Assembly (NCBI GenBank): GCA_024276295.1 | Contig: JAJRXN010000246.1 | Location: forward strand, 1 to 10,001 | Direction: 5' to 3' | Length of the DNA stretch: 10,001 nucleotides | DNA from: Acidobacteriota bacterium | Lineage (GTDB): Bacteria > Acidobacteriota > Polarisedimenticolia > J045 | Part shown: piece after piece, positions 1 to 6,133 of the stretch | Position numbering within the stretch: the stretch's first letter is position 1 | How the letters are laid out: every line of letters starts with the position of its first letter | Notes under the pieces: model-generated | What the model was told of the DNA's origin: nothing | Databases searched by the model: none | What the model saw: the letters and a program-made list of their open reading frames with translations, nothing else | Position numbers and translations under genes: made by a program

Positions 1-149
1 CGGAACACCGCGAAGGCGAGGGCGAGCATGACCCCACCGGCTCCGAGCACCGGACGCCAGGTCACCGGCCGCCGGCATCCCCCCGCGAGCCACGCCAGCG
101 CACCGAACGTCACGATCCCGAGCGCCGAGACCAGGTGCCACGGGCTCAC
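1..149 (-). CDS. NupC/CNT-type nucleoside transporter, N-terminal fragment (cut by window edge)
   Basis: This is the first 49 codons of a membrane protein that runs off the left edge. It starts at a GTG at 149 and reads VSPWHLVSALGIVTFGALAW, then a short Arg-rich turn (CRRPVTWRPVL), then a second hydrophobic stretch. Two hydrophobic segments joined by an RRxVxWRxVL-like loop are typical of the N-terminal domain of concentrative nucleoside transporters (NupC/CNT), which import nucleosides with H+ or Na+. The start is supported by GGAGG at 157-161, 7 nt upstream, and by a 4-base GTGA overlap with the pgl stop, which implies translational coupling. As last visible gene of the pentose phosphate operon it would bring in ribose-containing substrates. 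The assignment rests on a short N-terminus only; another polytopic membrane protein is possible. Confidence 0.62.
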   Translation of the reverse strand, partial: MSPWHLVSALGIVTFGALAWLAGGCRRPVTWRPVLGAGGVMLALAFAVF

Positions 150-931
150 GGCCGGTCCTCCCCGGAAGCGGTCCCGATCGCCGCCGCATCGGCGAGGATC
201 AGCAGTGCCTCCGCGGCACGCACCCGGCGAGCCGGCGGAACGACTCCCGCGACGTCCGGATGCAGCAGGGCGCGCAGCGCCGCCCGCTTGGACGCGCCGA
301 TGACGAAGAACGCGATGCAGCGAGCCGCCGCGAGCAGCGGAAAGGTCATCGTCACCCGCGGCGCACCGTCCGCGGGACCGCGGGCCGGCACGATCCACCG
401 GGTCGCCTCGTCGAGCGCCGGCTCGCCGGGGAACAGCGACGCGGTGTGCCCGTCGGCTCCCAGGCCCAGCAGAACGAGGTCGAGCGCCGGCGGCCGGCCG
501 CCGGGAGCCGCGCCGGTGACCGAGCCGATCTCCTGCTCATAGCGCCGGGCGACGTCGTCGGGTGCGAGCGACGGCTCCGCCGGGACCGCGTGGATCGCCA
601 CGGCCGGCACGCCGACCGGCGCGAAAAGGTGCTCGTCCGCAAGGCGCGCGTTGCGTCGCGGGTCATCGCGCGGGACGAGCCGCTCGTCGACCTGGAACCA
701 GGCGATCCGCGGGTCGTCGAGCGCCGGGGCGAGCCCGCGCGCATGGCGTTCGCGCAGCGCCTCGAACAGGACGACCGGGCTCGATCCGCCCGACAGCGCG
801 ACCAGCGCCCGGCCGCGCTCCGCAACCGCGTCGCCGATCACGCCGGCGGCGAGGCGCGCCGCCAGTCCGGCCAGCGACGCCGGCGTCGGGGCCACGATCA
901 GGGACAGATCGTCGCGCAGCGGGACGATCAT
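146..931 (-). CDS. pgl: 6-phosphogluconolactonase
   Basis: Hydrolyses 6-phosphoglucono-1,5-lactone to 6-phosphogluconate in the cytoplasm, the second step of the oxidative pentose phosphate pathway. The 261-residue product has the usual length of the DevB/Pgl family. Family motifs are in order: ALSGGSSP (45-52), WFQVDERLVP (78-87), LGLGADGHTASLFPG (155-169, the most diagnostic block) and MTFPLLAAAR (195-204). The ATG at 931 is chosen because it overlaps the glk stop by 4 bases (ATGA) and has GGAGG at 939-943, 7 nt upstream. Its stop overlaps the GTG of the transporter gene in the same way. It lies directly after zwf and glk, so substrate supply and lactone hydrolysis are made from one transcript. 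The family assignment is secure; nothing is truncated. Confidence 0.95.
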   Translation of the reverse strand: MIVPLRDDLSLIVAPTPASLAGLAARLAAGVIGDAVAERGRALVALSGGSSPVVLFEALRERHARGLAPALDDPRIAWFQVDERLVPRDDPRRNARLADEHLFAPVGVPAVAIHAVPAEPSLAPDDVARRYEQEIGSVTGAAPGGRPPALDLVLLGLGADGHTASLFPGEPALDEATRWIVPARGPADGAPRVTMTFPLLAAARCIAFFVIGASKRAALRALLHPDVAGVVPPARRVRAAEALLILADAAAIGTASGEDRP

Positions 932-1878
932 CCGGCGACCTCCGCCGCGAGCCGTGCGGCTCCGAGCAGGCCGGCATCCTCGTCGAGCACGACCTGCAAC
1001 GGGCAGGCGCGGGCAAGGTCGGCCAGCCGCCCCTTGGCGACGAACGCCTCGACGACGTCCGGCTCGCGGAGGCGGGGCAGGATCTTCGGCGGGATCCCAC
1101 CGGTGAGGAACACCCCCCCGCGCGCCCGCGCCGCGAGGGCCAGGTCGCCGGCGAACCGCGCCAGCGCCCGGACGAACAGCCCGAGCGCACGGGTCGCCCG
1201 CGCCTCGCCGCCGGCGACCGCCTGCGCCGTGACCGTCTCGGGCGCGCGGAGTGGACCACGCTCGATCCGCCCGGCCAGCAGCGCGTCGATCGCCGCCAGG
1301 CCCGGTCCCGAGACGACGCGTTCCCAGCTCGCCCGCCCGTGACGGGCGACGAGCGCCCGCGCCAGGTCGAACTCCTCGGGCTCGAGCGGCGCGAAGCCGA
1401 GATGACCGGCTTCCGAGGCCCGGGGCCGGTAGGCGCCGCCCTCGTGGAAGGCCAGCGCCACGCCGAGCCCCGTTCCCGGCGCGACGATCACGCGCGGACC
1501 TTCCGGATCCGGCCGACCCGGATGGAGCGTCACCAGCATCCCCGGCGACAGCTCGTCGAGCGCCCGGGCATGGGCGACGAGGTCGTTGACCAGCCGCACC
1601 GCGCCGATCCCCAGGTCGTGCGCCAGAGCGGACTCGTCGAGCCGCCACGGCAGGTTCGTCGTGCGCACCCGCCCTCCTTCGACCGGCCCCGGCACGCCGA
1701 AGCACGCCGCGACACACGGACCGGCGGACTCCACGAACGGACGCGCGAGATCGGCAAGGGCGCACCCTGGTTCGCTGCGGACGACCACCTGTTCGAGCTT
1801 CCGGAGCGAGCCGCGCGCGGCCTCGAAGACGGCGAGGCGCGTGTGCGTGCCGCCGACGTCTCCGGCGAGCAGCCTCAC
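928..1878 (-). CDS. glk: Glucokinase (E. coli Glk type)
   Basis: Phosphorylates glucose to glucose-6-phosphate with ATP, feeding the adjacent zwf product. The protein has 316 residues, close to the ~320 of E. coli Glk. Visible motifs: N-terminal phosphate-binding LAGDVGGTHTRLAVF (4-18), FGVPGPVEGG (60-69), LVNDLVAHA (96-104) with Asp99 as likely catalytic base, VIVAPGTGLGVA (130-141), and SEAGHLGF (155-162) whose Glu156 and His159 match the glucose-binding Glu and His of E. coli Glk. The GTG start at 1878 fits the family N-terminus, has GGAGG at 1884-1888 (5 nt spacer), and overlaps the zwf stop as GTGA. The motif pattern favours the Glk family over ROK kinases, since the ROK zinc-binding Cys-rich motif is absent. 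Presence of a glucokinase suggests use of free intracellular glucose rather than PTS uptake (inference). Confidence 0.94.
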   Translation of the reverse strand: MRLLAGDVGGTHTRLAVFEAARGSLRKLEQVVVRSEPGCALADLARPFVESAGPCVAACFGVPGPVEGGRVRTTNLPWRLDESALAHDLGIGAVRLVNDLVAHARALDELSPGMLVTLHPGRPDPEGPRVIVAPGTGLGVALAFHEGGAYRPRASEAGHLGFAPLEPEEFDLARALVARHGRASWERVVSGPGLAAIDALLAGRIERGPLRAPETVTAQAVAGGEARATRALGLFVRALARFAGDLALAARARGGVFLTGGIPPKILPRLREPDVVEAFVAKGRLADLARACPLQVVLDEDAGLLGAARLAAEVAG

Positions 1879-3410
1879 GGCGTCCTCCAGCGACGCCCCT
1901 CGCGGCCGACCAGTTCGTCCGCCGCCTCCGGTCCGTGGCTGCCCGCCGGGTAGTTGGGAAAATCGCGCGGGGAAAGCGCGTGCCAGACGTCGAGGATCGG
2001 CTGCACGACCGACCAGGCCGCCTCGACGTTGTCGCCGCGCTGGAACAGCGTCGCATCGCCGCGCAGCGCGTCGTAGAGCAGCGTCTCGTACCCGGTCGCC
2101 GGTTCCTCGCCGAACTGGTCGCGGTAGCAGAAGTTCATGTCGACGCCGCCGAGGCGGAGTGAGGGGCCGGGAACCTTGGCGCCGAAGTGGAGCGAGATCC
2201 CCTCGCGCGGCTGGATCCGCAGCGTGAGCCGGTTGGGACTCAGATGATCGATCGGCGTCTCGCGGAACATCATGAACGGCACGCGGCGGAACTCGACGAC
2301 GACCTCGCTGATCCGCCGCGGCAGCCGCTTGCCGGTCCGCAGGTAGAACGGCACGCCGGCCCAGCGCCAGTTGTCGATCGCCAGCCGCAGCGCGACGAAC
2401 GTCTCGGTCGTCGAGGCGGGATCGATGCCCGGCTCCTCGCGATAGCCCGGAACCCGCCCGCCGTCCGGCATCGCACCGGGACCGTACTGCCCGCGGACCG
2501 TCGAGTGCAGCACCTCCTCGGGATCGAACGGCACGATCGCGCTGAAGACCTTCCCCTTCTCGTCGCGCACCGCATCGGCGGCAAACGAGACCGGCGGCTC
2601 CATCGCGACGTAGCCGAGGAGCTGGAACAGGTGGTTCGGCACCATGTCGCGCAGCGCGCCGGCTTCCTCGTAGTAGCGCGCACGGTGGCCGACACCGAGC
2701 GACTCGGCGACCGTGATCTGCACGTTGTCGACGTAGCGGCGGTTCCAGACCGGCTCGAAGATCCCGTTGGCGAACCGGAACGCGAGCATGTTCTGGACCG
2801 TTTCCTTGCCGAGATAGTGATCGATCCGGTAGACCTGCGTCTCGGCCAGGCTGGCGGCCAGCGCCCGGTTGAGCGCGCGCGCCGATTCGAGGTCGCGACC
2901 GAACGGCTTCTCGACGATCACGCGCCGGGTTCGCCCTCCCGCCTCGTCGAACAGGCCGCGGGCCGCGAGCTGTTCGACCGTCGGAGCGAACAGGCTGGGC
3001 GGGATCGCCAGATAGAACAGCGCGTTGCCGGCCGTCGCCAGTTTCCGGTCGAGCGTCTCGATCCGCTCGGCGAGCCGTTCGAACAGCGCGGAATCGCCCA
3101 ACTCTCCGCGCTCGTAGAACAGCCGCTCCTCGAGCCAGCTCCACGTCTCCGCATCGAAGCGCTCACCGAGGTGTCCGCACACCGCCTCGCGCGTCTGCTC
3201 GCGGAAGCTCGCGTCGTCGAGCGGGCGGGTGGCCGTGGCCAGCACGCCGAAACCGTCACCGAGCAGTCCCGCCTCGCGGAGGTTGCACAGCGCAGGGAGC
3301 AGCTTGCGGCGCGCGAGGTCGCCCGCGCCGCCGAAGATCACCATCAGCGCCGGGCCGACCGGACGGGCTCGATCCGCCGGACGCTCCGCGCCGCCGGACC
3401 GCGCGCTCAC
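1875..3410 (-). CDS. zwf: Glucose-6-phosphate 1-dehydrogenase
   Basis: Oxidises glucose-6-phosphate to 6-phosphogluconolactone with reduction of NAD(P)+, the entry step of the oxidative pentose phosphate pathway. The 511-residue length fits the family. The Rossmann fingerprint is FGGAGDLARRKLLPAL (26-41); EKPFG is at 167-171; the catalytic and substrate-binding signature RIDHYLGKETVQN lies at 195-207, with His197 in the DHYLGKE core; FANGIFEPVWNR follows at 213-224. The GTG start at 3410 is preferred over Met23, which would remove sequence right up to the nucleotide-binding strand. It is preceded by GGGAG at 3416-3420 (5 nt spacer) and overlaps the gnd stop as GTGA. NADP versus NAD preference cannot be read safely from sequence alone. 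Confidence 0.96.
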   Translation of the reverse strand: MSARSGGAERPADRARPVGPALMVIFGGAGDLARRKLLPALCNLREAGLLGDGFGVLATATRPLDDASFREQTREAVCGHLGERFDAETWSWLEERLFYERGELGDSALFERLAERIETLDRKLATAGNALFYLAIPPSLFAPTVEQLAARGLFDEAGGRTRRVIVEKPFGRDLESARALNRALAASLAETQVYRIDHYLGKETVQNMLAFRFANGIFEPVWNRRYVDNVQITVAESLGVGHRARYYEEAGALRDMVPNHLFQLLGYVAMEPPVSFAADAVRDEKGKVFSAIVPFDPEEVLHSTVRGQYGPGAMPDGGRVPGYREEPGIDPASTTETFVALRLAIDNWRWAGVPFYLRTGKRLPRRISEVVVEFRRVPFMMFRETPIDHLSPNRLTLRIQPREGISLHFGAKVPGPSLRLGGVDMNFCYRDQFGEEPATGYETLLYDALRGDATLFQRGDNVEAAWSVVQPILDVWHALSPRDFPNYPAGSHGPEAADELVGREGRRWRTP

Positions 3411-4381
3411 CGCGGCTCCCGATGGCCGCCGAACTCGGCGCGCATCGCCGAGAGCAGGCGGTCGGCAAACGCGCGCTCGCGGCGCGACGAGAACCGCGCG
3501 AACAGCGCCGCCGCCAGCGCCGGCATCGGCGTGGCGCGGTCGAGCGCGGAGGCGAGCGCCCAGCGCCCCTCGCCGGAGTCGGCGACACGCCCCTCGAAGC
3601 CGTCGAGTCGCGGATCGCGGGCCAGCGCCGCGGCCGTCAGGTCGAGCAGCCACGAGCCGACCACGCTGCCGCGGCGCCACAGCTCGGCGATCGCCGCCAG
3701 GTCGAGCGGATAGCGCTGCCCGTCCGGCACGTCGTCGCCGCCGGCCGCCGCGAGCAGGTCGAACCCCTCGGCGTAGGCCTGCATCACGCCGTACTCGATC
3801 GCGTTGTGGACCATCTTGACGAAGTGTCCCGCGCCGGTCGGACCGCAGTGGAGATACCCGGCGTCTTCGGGGCGTGCCGGCGCTCCACCGCGTGCCGGCG
3901 CGAGCCCGGAAGGCCCCGGCGCCAGGGCCTCGAACACCGGCAGGAGACGTTCGTACGCCTCGCGCGGACCGCCGATCATCAGACAGTAGCCGCGCTCCTC
4001 GCCCCACACGCCGCCGCTGGTGCCGACATCGAGGTAGGCGATGCTGCGCGCAGCCAGCCGCTCGGCCCGCGGAGGATCGTCCGCAAACCGCGTGTTGCCG
4101 CCATCGATGATCACGTCGCCGGGGGCGAGACGCCGCGCCAGTTCGTCGATCGTCGTCTCGGTCGGCGCCCCTGCCGGCACCATCACCCACACCGCCCGCG
4201 GCGGCTCGAGCGCCGCGACGAGCGCGTCGAGGTCGGCGGCCGGCGTCGCGCCGCGCTCGGCGAGCGACTCCGCCCGGGCCGGGTCGAGATCGAAGGCGAC
4301 GACGCCGATGCGGCGCGCGAGCAGCCGGCGGGCCATCGCGGCCCCCATCCGGCCGAGCCCCACGAGACCGAGAGTCGTCAC
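3407..4381 (-). CDS. gnd: 6-phosphogluconate dehydrogenase, decarboxylating, short form (probably NAD+-dependent)
   Basis: Oxidatively decarboxylates 6-phosphogluconate to ribulose-5-phosphate and CO2. The Rossmann motif GLGRMG is at residues 8-13, IIDGGNT at 91-97, the substrate-binding block DVGTSGGVWGEERGYCLMIGG is at 118-138, and the catalytic helix GHFVKMVHNAIEYG at 186-199 with Lys189, Asn193 and Glu196 in the expected places. At 324 residues it is the short form, lacking the C-terminal repeat of the ~470-residue NADP enzymes. At the end of strand beta-2 it has AFDLDPARAES (29-39) rather than the Asn-Arg-Thr/Ser of NADP enzymes; an acidic residue there usually favours NAD+ (inference). 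The GTG at 4381 is chosen over the ATG at 4414 because GAGGAGG at 4386-4392 sits 4 nt upstream. It follows arcC after a 42-nt gap. Confidence 0.93.
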   Translation of the reverse strand: MTTLGLVGLGRMGAAMARRLLARRIGVVAFDLDPARAESLAERGATPAADLDALVAALEPPRAVWVMVPAGAPTETTIDELARRLAPGDVIIDGGNTRFADDPPRAERLAARSIAYLDVGTSGGVWGEERGYCLMIGGPREAYERLLPVFEALAPGPSGLAPARGGAPARPEDAGYLHCGPTGAGHFVKMVHNAIEYGVMQAYAEGFDLLAAAGGDDVPDGQRYPLDLAAIAELWRRGSVVGSWLLDLTAAALARDPRLDGFEGRVADSGEGRWALASALDRATPMPALAAALFARFSSRRERAFADRLLSAMRAEFGGHREPR

Positions 4382-4423
4382 GATGCCTCCTCGCACGACG
4401 GGCGAGGATAGCACCGCGCCCGA

Positions 4424-5374
4424 TCAGCCCGTGATGAAGGTGCCGGTCTTCCCCTCGAGGGCGTCGGTCAGCCGGAACGTGTCGGTGATCAGCACCCGCG
4501 ACCCGCCCCCCTCGATGAAGCGGCAGGCGGCTTCGATCTTCGGCCCCATGCTGCCGGCGGGAAACTCGCCGGACGAGAGGTACGAACGAGCCTCGCGCAC
4601 CGAAAGAGCGTCGAGCGGCTTCTCCCGCCCGGTGCCGTAGTCGAGACAGACCTTCTCGACGCCGGTGAGAATGAACAGTTCGGACGCGCCGATCGCCAGG
4701 GCGATCACCGCCGAGGCGATGTCCTTGTCGATCACCCCCTCGACTCCGGTCAGCTCGCCGGTCTCGGTGCGCGCGACCGGGATCCCGCCGCCGCCGCCGC
4801 TGATGACGACCACGCCCGCATCGAGCAGCGCGACCAGTTCCTGCTGCTCGACGACCCGCAGCGGCTCGGGGGACGGAACGACGCGCCGGTAGCCACGCCC
4901 GCTGTCCTCGCGGACGATCCAACCGCGGGCCTCGAGTTCGGGCACCTGGTCGGCCGCGTAGAACGGCCCGACGAACTTGGTCGGCTCCTCGAGCGCGGGA
5001 TCGTCCCAGTTGACCTCGACCATCGACAGCATGCAGCAGACGCGGGCCGCGACGCCGTGGGCCCGGAGCTTGTTGCGCAGCGTGCGTTCGATCATGTAGC
5101 CGAGGCCGCCCTGGATGTCGGCCCCCATCAAATCGAGCGGAAGGTCCGGCGCCTCGCCGCGGGCCAGCTCGACGCGGATCATCTGGTTGCCGATCTGCGG
5201 GCCGTTGCCGTGGGTCAGCACCAGCTCGTAGCCGGCGCCGAGCAGCCGGGCGACGCCCTCGAGACTCCGGTCGAGATTGCGGTAGTCCTCATCGACGGTG
5301 CCGCGATCGCCGGGACGCGTGATCGCGTTCCCCCCAAGCGCGACGACGACGCGCCGGGCGTGACGACGACCCAT
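4424..5374 (-). CDS. arcC: Carbamate kinase
   Basis: Catalyses carbamoyl phosphate + ADP to carbamate + ATP, reversibly, in the cytoplasm. The 316-residue length matches ArcC. Motifs of the amino-acid-kinase fold in order: VVVALGGNAI (9-18), LTHGNGPQIGNQ (53-64), PTKFVGPFY (131-139), VVISGGGGGIPV (189-200), VIDKDIASA (214-222, with the conserved Asp-Lys-Asp) and GSMGPKIEAA (274-283). Start ATG 5374 has GAGGAGG at 5380-5386, 5 nt upstream. It is the first gene of the pentose phosphate operon. No arginine deiminase or ornithine carbamoyltransferase is visible on either side, so its source of carbamoyl phosphate is unclear; agmatine, allantoin or cyanate-related routes, or another locus, are possible. 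The enzyme assignment is secure, its physiological role is not. Confidence 0.95.
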   Translation of the reverse strand: MGRRHARRVVVALGGNAITRPGDRGTVDEDYRNLDRSLEGVARLLGAGYELVLTHGNGPQIGNQMIRVELARGEAPDLPLDLMGADIQGGLGYMIERTLRNKLRAHGVAARVCCMLSMVEVNWDDPALEEPTKFVGPFYAADQVPELEARGWIVREDSGRGYRRVVPSPEPLRVVEQQELVALLDAGVVVISGGGGGIPVARTETGELTGVEGVIDKDIASAVIALAIGASELFILTGVEKVCLDYGTGREKPLDALSVREARSYLSSGEFPAGSMGPKIEAACRFIEGGGSRVLITDTFRLTDALEGKTGTFITG

Positions 5375-5379
5375 CGAAG

Positions 5380-5386
5380 CCTCCTC
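5380..5386 (-). promoter_or_regulatory. Strong ribosome binding site of arcC
   Basis: GAGGAGG on the minus strand, 5 nt before the arcC ATG. The same heptamer occurs 4 nt before the gnd GTG (4386-4392), where it decides the start in favour of GTG 4381. Confidence 0.75.
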
Positions 5387-5403
5387 GGGGCGGCCCGGAG
5401 ACC

Positions 5404-5427
5404 GCCGGTCGGCAGGCCGGCATCCTA
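5404..5427 (-). promoter_or_regulatory. Possible arcC-gnd-zwf-glk-pgl operon promoter -10 and adjacent inverted repeat
   Basis: On the minus strand TAGGAT (5422-5427) resembles a sigma-70 -10 element; the hexamer 17 nt upstream, TCGCCC (5445-5450), is a poor -35. Directly downstream of the -10 an inverted repeat GCCGG-N8-CCGGC (5404-5421) falls where transcription would begin and could form a 5'-leader hairpin or an operator. The spacing to the arcC start is suitable. In such GC-rich DNA both elements could be chance, and co-transcription from the upstream ferritin-like gene is an alternative. Confidence 0.3.
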
Positions 5428-5452
5428 CCGAACCGGGCCGCGGCGGGCGAGA

Positions 5453-5466
5453 CGCGCCGCGGCGCG
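5453..5466 (-). terminator. GC-rich perfect palindrome after the ferritin-like gene (weak terminator candidate)
   Basis: A perfect 14-bp palindrome, CGCGCCGCGGCGCG, lies one base after the stop codon of the ferritin-like gene and ahead of arcC. As RNA it could fold into a short hairpin with a 4-nt loop. No U-tract follows, so it is at best a non-canonical terminator or an mRNA 3'-end stabiliser; chance is also plausible at this GC content. Confidence 0.25.
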
Positions 5467-5467
5467 G

Positions 5468-5935
5468 TCACATCTCGTCGCCCATCGACCCCTGCTGGCG
5501 GCGGAAGCGGGCCTCGATGTCACGATGGTGCTGGGCCTCCTCGCCGGCCAGCCCCTCGAACAGCGCCCTGAGTTCCGGATGGCGCGCCGCGCGGGCCGCC
5601 GACTCGAACAGCATCCGCGCACGGTGTTCGCGGGCCAGCGCGAAGTCGAGGATCGCCTCGAAATCGGCCCCCTCCGGAACCTCGGAGGCCCCGTGGGAGG
5701 TCGCCGGCCCCGCGAGCAGGCCCTCGTTCTCGACCGGGACGGTCCCGTCGTAGATCTCCATCGCCTTGAGTTCGCGGAGCGTCCGTTCGTGGCCCTGCTC
5801 CTCGGCGATCAGGCCACGGAGAAAGGCCCGGGCCGGGCCGTCGGCGGCCCGCTCGAGCGCCCGCTCGTAGAGCCGCTGGGAGGAGATCTCGTGCTCGATC
5901 GCGACGTCGAGCAGGTCGTCGAGCGTATGGCCCAT
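5468..5935 (-). CDS. Ferritin-like / rubrerythrin-type di-iron protein
   Basis: A 155-residue soluble, largely helical protein with the pattern of a ferritin-like four-helix bundle. Each half gives a helix with a lone Glu followed by a helix with ExxH: EHEISSQRLYERAL (14-27) and EEQGH (45-49) in the first half, AREHRARMLFESA (101-113) and EEAQHH (132-137) in the second. Glu16 (or Glu14), Glu46, His49, Glu103, Glu133 and His136 are the likely iron ligands. It lacks a rubredoxin Cys4 domain, so it is not a full-length classical rubrerythrin. Such proteins act in peroxide or oxygen detoxification or iron handling; which applies here cannot be read. The ATG at 5935 has GGAGAAG at 5940-5946 (4 nt spacer); an upstream in-frame ATG at 5989 is less likely because it falls inside the predicted promoter. 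It is divergent from nfnAB. Confidence 0.83.
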   Translation of the reverse strand: MGHTLDDLLDVAIEHEISSQRLYERALERAADGPARAFLRGLIAEEQGHERTLRELKAMEIYDGTVPVENEGLLAGPATSHGASEVPEGADFEAILDFALAREHRARMLFESAARAARHPELRALFEGLAGEEAQHHRDIEARFRRQQGSMGDEM

Positions 5936-5977
5936 GTCGCTTCTCCATGGCCACCCGTTCGGCGGCCGGTGGTGATC

Positions 5978-6007
5978 GTTATAGCGCATTCGCTAAATTA
6001 ACGGCAA
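5978..6007 (-). promoter_or_regulatory. Predicted sigma-70-type promoter of the ferritin-like gene
   Basis: On the minus strand TTGCCG (6002-6007) and TATAAC (5978-5983) are separated by 18 bp, matching the -35 and -10 consensus at 4/6 and 5/6. Initiation near 5971 would give a leader of about 36 nt before the ATG at 5935. The local AT-richness against a GC-rich background supports it. Within the spacer and -10 edge lies a TAGCG-N4-CGCTA inverted repeat. Confidence 0.6.
5982..5995. promoter_or_regulatory. Inverted repeat TAGCG-N4-CGCTA in the ferritin promoter (operator candidate)
   Basis: A perfect 5-bp inverted repeat with a 4-bp centre (TAGCGCATTCGCTA) overlaps the -10 and lies between the -35 and -10 of the minus-strand promoter. 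A dimeric repressor bound here would block polymerase. It does not match a regulator consensus I can name with confidence. Confidence 0.4.
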
Positions 6008-6062
6008 GGCAGAAAACTGTCCGGTCGCGGGTGACACCGCTCGCGGCGCTCTCTAAAATAAC
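5993..6062 (+). repeat. Direct repeat CTAAAWTAAC, two copies exactly 60 bp apart
   Basis: Copy 1 is CTAAATTAAC at 5993-6002 and copy 2 is CTAAAATAAC at 6053-6062, 9/10 identical. Copy 1 lies in the spacer and -35 edge of the minus-strand promoter; copy 2 covers the -10 of the plus-strand promoter. Shared AT-rich promoter composition may explain part of the likeness. Confidence 0.45.
6031..6059 (+). promoter_or_regulatory. Predicted sigma-70-type promoter of nfnAB
   Basis: GTGACA (6031-6036) and TAAAAT (6054-6059) are separated by 17 bp, each matching consensus at 5/6 with optimal spacing. Initiation near 6066 would leave a leader of about 67 nt. An 8-bp palindrome CTGATCAG (6062-6069) sits at the expected start site and could be an operator half or chance. 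Confidence 0.65.
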
Positions 6063-6133
6063 TGATCAGCCAGCCCGGCGGCCGCCCGCCGCCCGGCCCG
6101 AACGACCAGCCGACACCGCGGGAGGCCGCACCG

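Noticed and set aside
2187..3713. Plus-strand open frame (508 codons) opposite zwf and gnd
   Set aside because: Shadow of zwf and gnd caused by high GC; composition is dominated by Arg, Ala and Glu with no motif.
4405..4410. TATCCT on the minus strand between arcC and gnd as an internal promoter -10
   Set aside because: No acceptable -35 at 16-19 bp upstream and the gap is only 42 nt, so read-through from arcC is simpler.
3411..4922. Upstream extension of the zwf frame through gnd into arcC
   Set aside because: The frame stays open by chance; the Zwf family N-terminus and the SD plus GTGA overlap at 3410 define the true start.
5453..5466. Palindrome as a firm intrinsic terminator
   Set aside because: No U-tract and almost no loop; kept only as a low-confidence candidate.
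5936..5989. N-terminal extension of the ferritin-like protein from ATG 5989
   Set aside because: The extra 18 residues are not part of the helical bundle and the start would lie upstream of the predicted -10; ATG 5935 has a good SD.
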